Numbered from the stretch's first letter, positions 21,815 to 35,100 are shown. The stretch: 64,000 bases of DNA from Suillus spraguei (GCA_016800925.1 JABCPU010000093.1:124001-188000); one strand, 5' to 3'. A program made the numbers and translations. The notes: generated by a model not told the origin, from the letters alone.

Positions 21815-23289
21815 CTAGTCGTACCTCTCTTTACCATCTAATGCGAAATTGTTATTAACTTTCCTGAGCAAAAAATCGCCATATATAACAGATTTGTACG
21901 TCTGACTTTCGTTCGAAGATGATCCTTTATCTTGAGAAGGCAGAAGACGGAAAGCTGCTCGAAGCGGGGCAACATTCGCGGTGAAGTTGGGCTCGAAGAA
22001 GAATGGTATTCTGTCGATATGTCAGTAAGCAAATATATCGCAGAGAATGGTAGGTTCGCACGAGACACTGTACAAATTAATTAGAGATAGTTTAACAAAG
22101 AGCCCCGCAACACCTACCGATAACTCGATCCTCTGTGAACCACTCTGTGCAACGTGCTTTTGTACAATCCGTTTGTCCAGATCTCCCACACTGAGTAATT
22201 TACATTAGCTAGCGAGGACACCTGAAGCATCAACAACATACTCTCGCCAATATTACAAACGACGCAATTGGGAACAGGATCAGCGTTTATCCATATCCCT
22301 TCCTCTGTACCCTGCTCTGCTGGCAGGCCGTCCAGATCTGATGCTGTCGTGCCTGATTGTCGCAAGAACACTTGCAGAGCACTTCGAGTAGGATCGGCAT
22401 GTAGGAAGCTTAGGGAACCGACATCAGGGTCATCGCCCTGAGTTTTTCACTCGTAGCTTACGTTAGGCAGCCATAGTCTCTGTTCATACATCTGCATCAG
22501 CATATCCAGATATCAGAAAACCAACAGCAACTCACTTGTGTGCTCCACAGGAGAAGCCATCGTCGTCAGTTGGAAGTGGAGGATAGCCTTTCATATAGCT
22601 AAGCAGGGCCAACGTTTAACCAAATGACGCTCACCAATGACTCGCATTACCCAGAAACTGTCATCCACTTGAGCCCGTAACTCCATCCATTCTTCTCTTG
22701 TCATCTTGAGTCCAATAGACATACTATGAGAGTGCATGTCGGGAAGAAAATATCATGAATTTAACAAGAACATACGCTTCCATAACAATGAGGCCAAGCT
22801 TCTTCATCTTCTCAATCCATTTCTCGTATTTATGCTTGAATCCAGGGATATCAGGCCATTGATTCTCCCCCCACACGGGTTTGGATCTGTCTGGTTTCTC
22901 AACAGGCTTGTAAAAATCGATTCCTTCGTGGTTATCCGCCTTTCCGTTCGTCACATTCTGCTTCAGTCTTTGGTATCCTGGATAAGATGTTCAAAATTTT
23001 GGTTCGGAGATCGCTTAAACTGCGACATACCTCTAGCATTATCCTGGTGTTCTAAGCTAATCTTATCCTTCTCTTCCTGTGGCAGTGCGAAGAAATCTCG
23101 GGCTAGCTGGGTCAACTCTTCAGGTTCTGAGAGATCTAGAAACTGTGAAATGTTTAGATAGAAGAACCCATATTGGACACAGGCATTGTGTAGTGCGTCT
23201 GATGTGGACTGGCATTTCGTCAGATCACGTTCAGCCTCGAGGTAAGGCGCGATATCGATAATTGGAAGGGTTGCTAAAGCATGTGCCAT
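21815..23289 (-). CDS. 2-oxoglutarate/Fe(II) dioxygenase, isopenicillin-N-synthase-like
   Basis: A soluble non-haem iron oxygenase. The DIOX_N domain starts MAHALATLPIIDIAPYLEAE, then CVQYGFFYLNI, then LARDFFALPQEEKDKISLEH. The next exon gives HEGIDFYKPVEKPD. Conserved iron ligands are visible in SCGAHKDYGCLT (the HxD pair) and KSTLHRVVHRG (the distal His). RVSVPFFFEPNF with the following residues gives the RxS that binds 2-oxoglutarate. The C-terminus (YGDFLLRKVNNNFALDGKER) matches the usual end of fungal members, with the stop at 21815-21817. About eight introns are needed. The substrate is unknown. No biosynthetic gene cluster surrounds it, so a role in general metabolism is as likely as secondary metabolism. 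Confidence 0.83.
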
Positions 23290-23482
23290 TGAATTAATAG
23301 TCTTGCAGTACCGTGTGTATCAGTTTCAAAGGCGTTCAATAGAGGTTCAAGTTAAGATACAGCCCACCGTGAATGTGACTACCAGGTTGTCCTAAATGGT
23401 CCGTTTGAAGATAAGATAAGGTTACAGTGGGTAAATTTAAATAGGAACCAATAGGAACATTAATGTGCCGTTTCAGCACGTG

Positions 23483-24740
23483 CTACTGATAGGAACCATT
23501 TTCTGGACGCGATTGCTGTGAGTAGATAGTGCGCCCGGGATTTTGACTGGTAATTCCTCGACCAAACCCTACATGTGGATCTTGCAGAAAGCCGCTCGCA
23601 GGGCCAGTGTAATGGCCAGGCCAGTTGGTGGCAAACTCGTGAGGGGACCGTCCTGTATCCCGGAGGCCTGAGGTTGGATGCCTCGGTGATGGAGCCGTCT
23701 GATATCCACCTGCTTCATTGCCCACATCACTTGGCGCGTGCTCTTCTGACTCTGTATAACGATCCTCAGGCGCGACTCTCGCGCTCCGGCTTCTTGGCAC
23801 AACACCATCCATCCCATCCTCGTTCCGTCTCCTCGAACTTCCATTTGCACTTGCACTCGACGTTTCTTTGCCATTGACAATTGACGGCCGTGGCTTGGCT
23901 TTAGACTTCCCGTTTAACTGGGGTGCAGATACTGCTATAAAAGGAGGTGACTGTCGGTGGGTGGTGGACATCGCTGGATTGGCTTCCAAGTCTTCCTTCT
24001 CTTTCATTGCCCGTCTGTCAAGCGCCTCTGCTAAGGATATCGGTTCAGGTATAGTGTCTGGAATAATGTGTTAGATGGCACGAAACAGAGAAATAGAGTA
24101 CAAACCTTGCAAGAACATAAACTCTTGATATTGTTGGGTGGAGCACGCTGACGGGCAGTTAGAGTCAAAAGTAAGAGAAGACGCTTTGACTGACCCAAAT
24201 CTGAGTAATTTACAGTCCCTCGACGCTTTGCAGCTGCTTGTCGGTGGCCAGCTTGTGCCATTCGTTTTATGAATTCCTCCTATAAGTGAAAACACAACGT
24301 TCGGATGTACTGGAAAATTGTCAAACAGGTTCACTCACCGTTGCAACTGACAAAACAAACAACGCTTCCTTCGACATCGTAATGCTAGCTGAAAAGTTGT
24401 CTAACGCGAGCTCTAATTAAGATATTTTGCTTAACTTACTATCCGGTTGAACTATGTTCTCTACTTTGGAAGGAGGAAGTAGAGTTGTCCCAGGAACGCG
24501 TTCCCCAAGCCGTCGTCCGCTCTTCTTCTGGTTAGCTGAGGCACTTGCGGCGAGCTCGTCTTCGGGATCTGTGTCGGACTCCAGTTCATCCACCTCTGCT
24601 TCATTTTCGGAGTCCGTAGGCAGATCATAGACACTAACATTCGGGTTTGGACCGCTCAACTCAGAGTATTCCCCATAGGGTTGCAAGGCAGAGGTGTGGG
24701 CAACCATGGAACGGGGGGGAGTAGTGCAATATCCTGCCAT
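23483..24740 (-). CDS. Histone-fold protein (CBF/NF-YB type, CHRAC/Pol-epsilon-like)
   Basis: A nuclear protein with one histone-fold domain. The acidic N-terminus (VYDLPTDSENEAEVDELESD) is followed by RVPGTTLLPPSKVENIVQPD, which resembles the helix-1 region of NF-YB-like folds. The next exon has EEFIKRMAQAGHRQAAAKRR with GTVNYSDL, the helix-2/loop region typical of the CHRAC17/DPB3/POLE4 group. Then come QEFMFLQ and, after splicing, DTIPEPISLAEAL with MKEKEDLEAN. The last exon (23483-24010) is a disordered, Pro/Gly/Ser-rich tail of about 170 residues. Whether it belongs to DNA polymerase epsilon or to a chromatin-remodelling complex cannot be decided from sequence. Met at 24707 is an alternative start in the same frame. 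Confidence 0.75.
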
Positions 24741-25379
24741 CACGGAGAGAACTAGTGAAAATTGGTTCGGAGTGGTCCCAGGTGCAGTGTTGTTGTAGCT
24801 GAACACTTCGGGTGCAGAGCGGAGACATTTTGCATGTGCCCAACATGTGGGCGCCAGCCAGTGCCACCGGCGTGACTCCAACTTACACAACTTGGACTAT
24901 GGTAACTTACATATTCCTTCTCAAGCGACCACCCAGAAAGCTCAATCACTGGTACAAGTTCATGATCTAATGCTGTACAAGAGTCACAGATGCCACGGAA
25001 TCAGCACTAGGTCCTCAAGCCTCAGACACCGACGGTCACCTACTCGACCAAAGATATAATCTCATTCCGGTTGTTCAAGTGAAGCGAATCACTGGGTCCT
25101 GTGTTGTTCTTACCGCTTGACTGAAAGGGCCCGGTATGTAGTAGTGTCCACAACATACAATCTTATAATGACCTTGGAGTAGCATCCACCCGCGTGCATC
25201 TCGCGTGGTTCTCGTATCGGTATGTTATACTTGAGGGTGCAAACTTCAAGCGCGCCTGCTGGAGGCCAACCACACTAGTATGTTTCTGGAATACTCTGCC
25301 GCGGCTCCATCTTTGCTCCGTCATGGTCTTGATCCACTTGCTTCCATCTATCTTCTGTCATGACATGGATGGTAACACC
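24741..25379. other. Intergenic region without recognisable gene
   Basis: Short frames are present on both strands, but none carries a motif I recognise. The segment after about 25190 could hold degraded upstream exons of the antiporter pseudogene. Confidence 0.3.
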
Positions 25380-25840
25380 TTGAACATATCTTTGACCCAT
25401 TCTCTAACCATTACCAGGGTCGATTTGTGTCGGCAGGCTTGATTTGTACTTTGATACCTGACCTCGCATTCTTGTCAAGCCCTGCTGTCGCTTCATGCCT
25501 GATCCCAACCGACACAATCCCTGCTGCTGCAGTTTTCGGTGGTGAATATGCCGATAAGCATGTCTCTGCTCGCCATCTCATCGCAGCGGAAAGCGGTTGC
25601 AACGATGGAGCAGTCGAAGATTGATTATTTAGGTGTGTAAGATACAAAATTCAACGATAGTTCCTCAGCTGATTCTGTTATGACAGATCAAGTCATACTT
25701 GGTGTGGTGGCGCCTCGATAGGATGGGACTTTTGACACCTTGTGGAACTCTGCCAGCGCAAAAGACTTCGTCGATCGGAAGTCATGTTACACAATACATG
25801 GCGAAATGCTTATTGAAAACAAAAAAGAAATTAGCTTGTC
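25380..25840 (+). pseudogene. Na+/H+ antiporter (NHA1-like) remnant
   Basis: The frame LICTLIPDLAFLSSPAVASC, then LIPTDTIPAAAVFGGEYADK, then HVSARHLIAAESGCNDGA is a clear match to fungal plasma-membrane Na+/H+ antiporters of the NHA1/CPA type, where xLTPTDPxLAxxxVxGKYA and AAESGCNDG are hallmarks. It stops soon after. A later stretch (25765-25810) encodes DFVDR in one frame and HVTQYMAKCLL in another, matching the next conserved segment only with a frameshift. The N-terminal helices and the long cytosolic tail are absent, so this is a dead fragment. Confidence 0.65.
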
Positions 25841-26169
25841 CCGTGGTTTGGTGGAAGTTTACTGTGAGGGCCGAACGGCCCGAACCCTGAGTTGAGCATA
25901 AAGCAGCCGCGGACCAAAAGTGATACATAAGTATTTTCTTCAACGTTCAGCAATTCCAAGGTGCGTCGAGATTCGTTTTTCATTCCATATACTGACGAAG
26001 CTCAAGTTCCTCGCATGCCGCGGTCACGTCCCGCCGTGTGACTTTAGGCCTCTACCCTTGAAAGTTTCTGGGTCAATCATCCTTCTTAGCATGATGACGG
26101 TCTCGTATAACGGCTTTTCAGTAGGCGCCCACGACCCCTTTACATAATTTCACCTGTCATTTTAGTGAT

Positions 26170-29100
26170 TTGTCATGTTTTCACCGTGAAATACACTGCA
26201 TTTTACCTGAGCTTCGTGCTGATGATCGTACTATGTCTCAAACAACCTACGATAAGAGTCCACATTGCAGGACGTTCTGACGCGTCCTTGGCGTGCCACT
26301 TGCGCTGATCCATCGCATTTTTCTGCTAGTTGACCTGAGCGCTTAGTGCAGTCATACAAGCGTCTAGACTCTATCGCACTAGCGCTGAACTACAACATGA
26401 TGGAAATACACGTGTAGATCACCTGAACATTCTGGACCATCAACTTCTTTTCTGCCGAACTCACAGTCCCCTCCCGTCTTCCTCTACCACTCATTCTATC
26501 CACCACCCAACCCATCCACCATCGTTTGTCATTTTCATTCATCACACCATCATGTCTGGTACAGTACAAGACCAATATATCAAACTCGAAGGCGAGTTCT
26601 TCCATACCTCCCTTCTTGATTTCGAATACTGACTTTCTATCTACAGTTATTGGCGCAAAGAATATTCGAGTTTCCTCTGAGCGCGTTCCCGCTGGCATTT
26701 TGCATATCCATCAATGTTGACTCCAGACGCTGGAAATCAGCCATTGGAGTCCTATCATCCGACCAATCAGTAGCATGGGGCGATACTGTCATCCTGTACA
26801 GTCCATCCCAATTTTCGGATGCGGCTCGATAACTCATCTTCTCCTTGTAGATCATTAGATGCATCACGTCAGTTATCCATAGAGATCAGAGCTTCCTTCG
26901 AGTTCGATCGGATGCTGGGCGACGGAGAAGTCGTCGGAAAACTTGAAACATCATGGGATGTGCTGCTCCATCATGGAAATGAGCCTTTCAGTAAGCATCA
27001 TCCTTTTCATTCATGCCCATATAGTACCCACCTCTCATAGATATCTCCTTCCCGCCTGTTGACGATGTTCACCCGTCCCTCACGTTGAAGGTTATTGTTC
27101 TGCATCCTTGCGATAATTGGGAGAGTGCACTGCCTGACGTGAGTGCATCAGCCTCTGTTGTTGGTTTTTATTGACGGAACACCTGATTAGTTCATCGCTA
27201 AATGTGAGATTGCTCAAGAGACCGATGCGGGCCATGAACAATTTGCCACATACGTCACAAGCAAATCAGTATCTCACCTGAACGACGCCATACAGCATTT
27301 TCAGCTGGTCCTGGACCAATGTGTGGTCGGCCATCCCGACCGTGCAGGAGCTCTCACCAACCTCGCGTGGGCCCGCCTTGAAGGCTATATTGAAAACGAT
27401 CTTCAAGACATCGATTCGACCACTTCTCTCTTTCGTGATGCTCTTGCATCGCGTCCCCAGGGCTACCGCCATCATCCACTATCCGTTTATCACCTTGTTA
27501 AAGCGCTGATCTGGCGTTTCAGCAAGGAGAACTTCACCGCCATCTATATCCATGAATCGGCGCAACTTTGCCGCAAGCTATTGCCGCTCTGTCCAGAGGG
27601 CACCTACCTTCGTAGCATCGCGGCAGGGAAAACCGGCGTCGATTATGTGGTCCGCGAGTGCAACAAACTTCCAATAGATGGATCCAATGAAGGCATCCAC
27701 ATTAGACGAGTCGTACTCGAGCTCTGTCCTCTGGACAACCAACACCGTCCAAAAGCACTCGATAAGCTTGCATGGGCTCTCATATCACGCTTTGAGCAAC
27801 GCGGCAGCACTGATGATTTAGACGAGTGCATCCAACATCGTCGTGAAGCCGTTTCTTTGTGCTCCGAGGGACATTCTGAACACTATTACTACCTGATTAA
27901 CTTGGCCTACTCACTCGATACCCGCTTCAATCACCAGGGCAACTATCGTGACCTCAAAGAAGCCATCTCTTTGTATGAAGAAGCGTTGCGCCTGTGCCCT
28001 GTTAGACATGAATCTCGTGATTTTTCATTGGACAACCTAGGAGCCGCCCTCTTCTACCGTTTCAACCAACGCGGCGATGTTGATGATATCAACAGAGCCA
28101 TCAGCCTCTATCCCGAGTCACTGACATTGCGCCCGCCTGGGAATCCATATCGTGACTACACACCCAACAACCTCGCCCTCACGCTCAAAACCAGATACGA
28201 GAAATTGGATGTCAGTGAAGATCTCAGCGAGGCCATTGACATGTACCGGGATTCACTTCAGTTAACGCAGCATGGCCATCCAGGTCGCCATCCAACTCTT
28301 TTCAATTTGAGCTCGGCGCTCTCCTCTCGTTTCACGCAAACTCAGAAGAATGAAGATGTTGAGGAGGCTATTCGACTGTCCCAAGAATCATTGGAGGCTT
28401 TGCCTTCACTGCACCCGGATAGATGTTTCAGCTATATGTGGTTGCAGGAAGCCTATTTGTCTCGTTACAGAGTGCAACGCAAGTCTGCTGATTTATCGCT
28501 CGCTGTGGAGAACTTTAGATTGGCATCACGACATCCCACACAAGGCTTTCCTCAGCGCATCTTGAAGTCCATTGACTGGGCACGCCAAATGGAAGTCTAT
28601 CAACATGACTCTGCCCTAGAAGCATACCAAGTATGTTTGAATCTTTTCGATAACCACGTGATGACCCGATCATCAATCATCTCACGGCGGGAGGCTGCAA
28701 CCGCTTTTGGTGACACCCAATCACTTTCAGTAGATGCAGCCTCATGCCCAATACGTCGTGATGATTTGCGGCGAGCAGTTGAACTCCTGGAGCAGGGTCG
28801 TGGCCAGCAGTGGTCGCTGGCCTCTCGATTCAGGACTCCGCTGGAAGACCTGCAGCTTGTGAGTGCAGAACTAGCTGACAAGCTTTCGGAGGTCAACAAG
28901 CACCTGTCTAATACCCAGAGTTCCACCGGAAGTACTGACCGAACTGCTGCTGATCGAGCAGCGATACAATACAGGAGACTTCAGGAGCAATGGGGAATAG
29001 TGGTAGCTGAAATCCGTAATCTTAAAGGCTTCTCCCAGTTCTTGCTCCCGCCTCTGTATGAAGACTTGCAGGCGGCAGCGAGTTATGGCCCGGTCATCAT

Positions 29101-30416
29101 CTTCATCGCGAGTCAATACTCGTGCAGCGCCATCATTGTCCCGACGTCAGGAAAGCTCCATAATGTTCCCTTGCCGTCTATCACTCTTACAGAATTAAAG
29201 AATCTTAAGGATCGCTTCACCAGGGCAATACGAGAGGCATCTCGCATGAGCCCAGGGGAGTCAAGGACGGATCTAATTGTGCTGTCACGGACAATATGGG
29301 ACGAAATCATACAACCCATCATCAACGTACTCGAACATGTCCTTAAGCTAAAGCGCCTCTCTCGAATCTGGCTGTGTCCAACCGCAGATTGCACGTCCAT
29401 TCCTCTCCACGCAGCTCACCCCTTTCTGACAAAGCCAGATCGCTCTGGGAAGGAGCCATGCCTGGAGGATCTCTACATTTGTTCCTACACGCCGACACTT
29501 TCGGCTCTAGTCAGATCTAGGCAGATGATGAAGAAGCGCGTCCCTCCGTCCTTCGTTGCGATCGGACAGGGTCAACCTCTCACAGGGAAAAGCAAGGAGC
29601 TTCTGGCAGTCGACAGCGAGATCGAGCTCGTCCGAAAGCTCGTCCCTGCGACGGTCAACCGTACCACTATTTCCGGCGACGCAGCCACACGAGCAGGTGC
29701 ACTCCAAGCATTGGAAGAGAACACCTGGGTGCACCTCGCCTGTCACGGAAAGCAGGACCACGAGCAGCCATACAATTCTCATTTCGTTATGAAAGATGAA
29801 CCCATCACGCTACTCGATATCATGGAGAAAGACATTCCCTGCGCTGAGTTCGCGTTCTTATCAGCGTGTCATACGGCCGTCGGTGATAAGGAGACGCCCG
29901 GTGAGGTGATTCACCTCGCGGCTGGCCTGCAATTTTCAGGGTTCAAGAGCGTCATTGGGACGCTGTGGGAGGTCGATTCTGTCGCAAAGCATGTTATCAA
30001 AGCTTTCTACGAGAATATGTTCAAGGATGGTGTCATAGATTGTACGAAGGCGGCCTGGGCACTCAATCGTGCTACGCACGCTGTGAAGAAGCTGGTTCCG
30101 CTCGAGCAAAGAATGGTTTTCGTTCATATTGGTGTGTAGTTCGTGCTGTATTGCTTCCATCTGGCATAGGTTTCAAGTTATTGATTTTCGAGCCTGTTTC
30201 ATTCCGGTCACTGTAACATCTGTCAATTGTAGGATTACCTTCCATGCATGTATCCTGTTGCTTCGCATTCTCTTATATGATACCGTCTATTTTAGAGTCT
30301 TGTGCAAATTCATTCAATGTTCCGAGTATTAGTAACAGTATATTCTTTGTGCATTTGTGCAGGGGGAAACGTGCTAGGGAGACACACCGAGAGCACTAGT
30401 GTGTTTGATTCATCGC
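26170..30416 (+). repeat. Segmental duplication, copy A (~4.2 kb)
   Basis: This matches 32198-36415 along its length: promoter (blocks such as CTAGTTGACCT, TAGCGCTGAACTACAACATG), the whole C2-TPR-CHAT gene, and about 280 bp of 3' flank up to GATTCATCGCAGGA. Right after that block the copies diverge abruptly. Copies A and B are in the same orientation. Confidence 0.85.
26552..30139 (+). CDS. C2-TPR-CHAT protease-like protein, copy A (C2 part frameshifted)
   Basis: Exon 1 (MSGTVQDQYIKLE) joins over a GC...AG intron to a C2-like domain (VIGAKNIRVSSERVP, SAIGVLSSDQSVAWGDTVIL, then LSIEIRASFEFDRMLG). From about 27190 there is a long TPR array with ~48-residue spacing (for example DDLDECIQHRREAVSLC, DLKEAISLYEEALRLCP, DVEEAIRLSQESLEALP). 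The C-terminal CHAT domain (caspase-like, HetF-associated) has the catalytic His in WVHLACHGKQD (29725-29760) and Cys in FAFLSACHTAVGD (29850-29885). It ends with MVFVHIGV. CHAT proteases act in signalling and self-recognition systems in bacteria; the role in mushrooms is unknown. An extra base at about 26700 breaks the C2 frame, so only a product starting downstream would carry TPR-CHAT. Other introns use GT...AG. Confidence 0.8.
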
Positions 30417-32060
30417 AGGATAGCCACGAGACTTGTCATGCTAGTTCTGGGTCACCAGCTACAGCACGATGTTCAGAATCATCGTCTTCCTCTTCCTCCC
30501 ACAGAGTTCGGTGCAGGGGAATACTTGACCCCTTCGAACTCGGCATAGGATATCCACACCTTGTGGTGCCCGCTAAGAACTACCAGGTGTTCGTGAAGTG
30601 ATCCCGTCTTCTCCCGGTCACCTTGCTTATCGACTTCGAGTTCGATATATACCTTCCACAAGGATTTCGGGCATCGATAGTGATGCTTGAGACACTCCGA
30701 GTTCAAACATCGCCTCTGCACGGGTGAAGAGCTTTTTCGAGTTCAGCATATTTGATTCACGCCACTGAGCTGGTAGTATTGTAGTGCAGAAACTGTTTGA
30801 TCGCTGCCGAAGAAAGAGAGAGCTTCACGACATAACTCAAGATACCTTTCATACAATGACCGCACACGGTAAAATTCTCGCAGTTAAACATGATATTAGT
30901 ATATCGTAAAACTGAGGAAGTGACGATCATACATCCATCTCGAGTTGAACATAACCCTTGAATAAAGACTCATTTGGGCACATGCCAACGGCGGTCCCCA
31001 CTATTCTGCGCACTGTCATTAAATCCAACTGTCTAAGTTAAAACTTCGCAGCCATGATCGCTGGGCTTGCGAAAGTAAATTGCTTGTGCAGCACAAGATT
31101 CAGAACGGTACGACACACTTGACGTGCAGTCATAGTCCTGTAGAATAAAGTCAGATCTAACAAATGGTGCGCGTGGAGATGAAAAGACCTGGGTTTCGAT
31201 CTCCTCGAGAGTATACTCAAGCCAAAGGAAGATATACCGCCTCCAATGACATTTCTCTCAGCTATCCATAGCTCATATATAACACTGCTCCTGTTCGATT
31301 CGTCCTAACGCTCCTCTATCTTTATGTATGCTTGGCAAGCTTTGTCATCCGATTCCCATCGCATCCAGCGCTCAAAGACTTGTCTGGTACCAGAGATGTT
31401 TTACAGAAGCTCCTCCAGGTAGACGTACTTGTACCAGAGTTGGTCTACCCAATTCAATAGAGTCATGGCGCGATCAAATAAATTGCGTGCGTGTTGGATA
31501 TTTGGAGAATTGAGCTACATTTCAGTATAGCTGCGCCATAGCTGAACGCTTCGAGGGTCCACGTCCATGGAAGCGCATTCAAAGATAGAGCAAGATCAGT
31601 CGAATAAATTTCGGCTAGTGTGATACAAAGTTCATGAGACCACAACATTAAGCAGAGATTTCAGGTCACGAACCTGTTTGCATACTGAGTCGATTCTTTA
31701 TAATACAATGGTCAGCAAGATGGCTACCAAGACTGAATACCACACTTACATGCTACCTTTGTCCTTATGACTCGCTCTTCAAACTCTTTGCGCTTGCGGC
31801 TATGATACTCGTGGAGTTCTTCAAAATCTTCAACACATTGTTTGGAAGCGCAGAAGGTGGACTGTTGAACTCTTGAGCCTAAATGACATGAAGTTGTAAA
31901 TACTACAAGGCAAATGATTTGAACAACGCGCCTCCACAGAAGCTGTTCTGTTATCTATAGATGTAATTATGGAGGGTCAGCAAATGCAATGTGTATGTCA
32001 GTGCACTTGTATAGCAGCAGGGGCCCGATTCTTAATACTAGAAGCCGTAGCCAGTTAGTG
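30410..32060 (-). pseudogene. CLF1/Crooked-neck splicing factor, decayed copy
   Basis: Read on the minus strand, the HAT-repeat protein CLF1 can be followed from IKNRAPAAIQ (about 32040) and CVEDFEELHEYHSRKRKEFE (31800) through [14 protein letters not shown] segments, [14 protein letters not shown] (31420) and [13 protein letters not shown], to AVGMCPNESLFKGYVQLEMD (30950), KSLWKVYIELEVDKQGDREK (30660), LSGHHKVWISYAEFE (30560) and GDPELA (30430). CLF1 scaffolds the NineTeen complex in the spliceosome. This copy has a TAA after YLEELL (31401-31403), a TGA in the C-terminal GDPELA region, and several frame changes, so it is dead. It lies between the two TPR-CHAT copies, and its C-terminal end coincides with the duplication boundary. 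Confidence 0.72.
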
Positions 32061-32197
32061 TGGCATGGTAGGAAAAGTTGATAAGGCACATCGTCGTGCA
32101 TGATTGCGACACCTCAATCAAAGACAAACAAAAGTCTGTCTTCAATGTTGCATCGAGTTCAGTATATCCAAGCCCGCTGTCCGATCACAACTAAAAT

Positions 32198-35100
32198 TAT
32201 CTCGTCATTTGACCATGAAATATACTCGATTCCACATTTTGCCTCAGCTTCATGCTAATGATCATACTATGTCTACGATAAGAGTCGACGTTCTGACGTG
32301 TCCTTGGCGTGCCACTCCATGCCATTTTTCTGCTAGTTGACCTCAGCGCTTAATGTAGTCATACAAAGCGTCTAGACTTTATCGCACTAGCGCTGAACTA
32401 CAACATGTGTAGATCACCTGAACATTCTGGACCATCAACTTCTCTTCTGCCTCTCGCCTGAACTCACAGTCCCCTCCCATCTTCCTCTACCACCCATTAT
32501 ATTCACTACCCAACCCATCCTCCATCCTTGTCATTTTCATTCATCACACCATCATGTCCGGTACAGTACAAGGCCAATATATCAAACTCGAAGGCGAGTT
32601 CTTCCATACCACCTTCTTGACTTCAAATACTCACTCTCTATCTACAGTTATTGGCGCAAAAAATATTCAAGTTCCCTCCAAGCGCATTCCCGCTGGCATT
32701 TACATATCCACCAATATTGACTCCAGACGTTGGAAATCAGCCATTGGAGTCCTATCATCCGACGAATCAGTAGCATGGGGTGATACCGTCATCCTGTACA
32801 GTCCATCCCAATTTTCGGATGCGGCTTGATAACCGATCTTCTCCTTGTAGATCATTAGACGCATCACCTAAATTATCTATAGAAATTAGAGCTTCCTTCG
32901 AGTTCGATCGGATGCTGGGCAACGGAGAAGTCGTCGGAAAACTTGAAACATCATGGAATGCACTGCTCAATCATGCAAATGAGCCTTTTGGTGAGCAGCC
33001 TCGCTCTCACTCATGCTTATATACTCACCTCTTATAGATATCTCCTTCCCGCCCGTTGATGGTGTTCACCCGTCCCTCACATTGAAGGCTGCTGTTCTGC
33101 ATCATTGCGATAATCAGGAGAGTGCACTGCTTGACGTGAGTGCATCAGCCTCTGTAGTTGGTTTTTGTTGACGGAACTCCTGATGTAGTCCATCGTTGAA
33201 TGCGAGATTGCTCGAGTGACCGATGTGGGCCATGAACGATTTGCCACATACGTCACATGCAAGACTGTCTCTCACCTGAACGATGCCATACAGCATTTTC
33301 AGTTGGTCCTGGACCAATGTCCGGTCGGCCATCCCGACCGCGCAGGGGCTCTCACTAACGTCGCGTGGGCCTGCCTCGAAGGCTACATTCGAAAGGATTT
33401 TCAAGACATTGACAGTATTACTTGTCTCTTCCAAGAAGCCCTTACACTGTGTCCGCAGGACCACCTCAATCATCCGTTATATCTTTATCACCTCACCGAA
33501 GCGCTGAACTGGCGCTACGACTATCAACACGCCACCACTGATATCTGCGAGTCGGCCCAACTTTACTGCAAGCTATTACCGGTCTGTCAAGAGGGCACCT
33601 ACCTTTGTAGCGTCGCGACAAGGAAAAATGGCGTCGATTATGTGATCCGCGAATGCAATAAACTTCCAACAGATGCATCCAACGAAGGCATCCACATTAG
33701 ACGAGTCGTACTCGAGCTCTGTCCTCTGGACAACCAACACCGTCCAAAAGCACTCGATAAGCTTGCATGGGCTCTCATATCACGCTTTGAGCAACGCGGC
33801 AGCACTGATGATTTAGACGAGTGCATACAACATCGTCGTGAAGCCGTTTCTTTGTGCTCCGAGGGACATTCTGAACGCGACACATACCTGAATAACTTGG
33901 CCTACTCACTCCGTTCCCGCCTCCATCACCAAGGCAACTATGATGACCTCAAAGAAGCCATCTCTTTGTATGAAGAAACGTTGCGCCTGCGCCCTGTTGG
34001 GCATAAATATCGTGATGTCTCATTGGGTAACCTAGGAGGCACCCTCTTGTCCCGTTTCAACCAACAAGGTGATGTTAACGATATCAACAAAGCCATCAGC
34101 CTCCATCGCGAGGCACTGACGTTGCGTCCGCCTGGGAATCCATCTCGTGATCGCACACTCAACAACCTTGCCAACGCGCTTCAAACCAGATTTGAGGAAT
34201 TGGATGTCAGCGAAGATCTCAACGAGGTCATTGACCTGTACCGGGATTCACTTCAGTTAAAGCAGCATGACCATCCATATCGCCATAGAACTCTTTCCAA
34301 TTTGAGCTCGGCGCTCTCCTTTCGTTTCACGCAAACGCAGAAGAATGAAGATGTCGAGGAGGCCATTCGACTGTCCCAAGAATCATTGGAGGTTTTGCCT
34401 TCACTGCACCCGGATAGATCTTCCAGCTATGAGTGGTTGTGGGAAGCCTATTTGTGTCGATACAGAGTGCAAGGCAAGTCTGCTGATTTGTTGCTCGCTG
34501 TGGAGAACCTAGGGCTGGCATCACGACATCCCACTCAAGGCTTTCCTAAACGTATTAAAAATTCCATTCATTGGGTTCGCAAATCAGAACGCTATCAACA
34601 CGACTCTGCCCTAGAAGCATACCAAGTATGTTTAGATCTTTTCGATAGCCACGTGATGACCCGATCATCAATCATCTCACGGCGGGAGGCTGCAACTGCT
34701 TTTGGTGGCACTCAATCACTTCCGGTAGATGCAGCCTCGTGTGCAATACGTCATGATGATTTGCGGCGAGCAGTTGAACTCCTGGAGCAGGGTCGTGGCC
34801 AGCAGTGGTCGCTGGCCTCTCGATTCAGGACTCCGCTGGAAGACCTGCAGCTTGCAAGTCCGGAACTAGCTGACAAGCTTTCGGAGGTCAACAAGCACCT
34901 ATCTGATGCTCAGGGTTCTGCCGGAAGCACTGACAGAGCTGCTGCCGATCGAGCAGCAACACATTACAGGAGACTTCAGGAGCAATGGGGAGCAGTCATA
35001 GCTGATATCCGAAATCTTAAAGGTTTCTCCAGGTTTCTGCTCCCGCCGTCGTATGAAGACTTGCAAGTGGCAGCACGTCATGGCCCAGTTATCATCTTCG

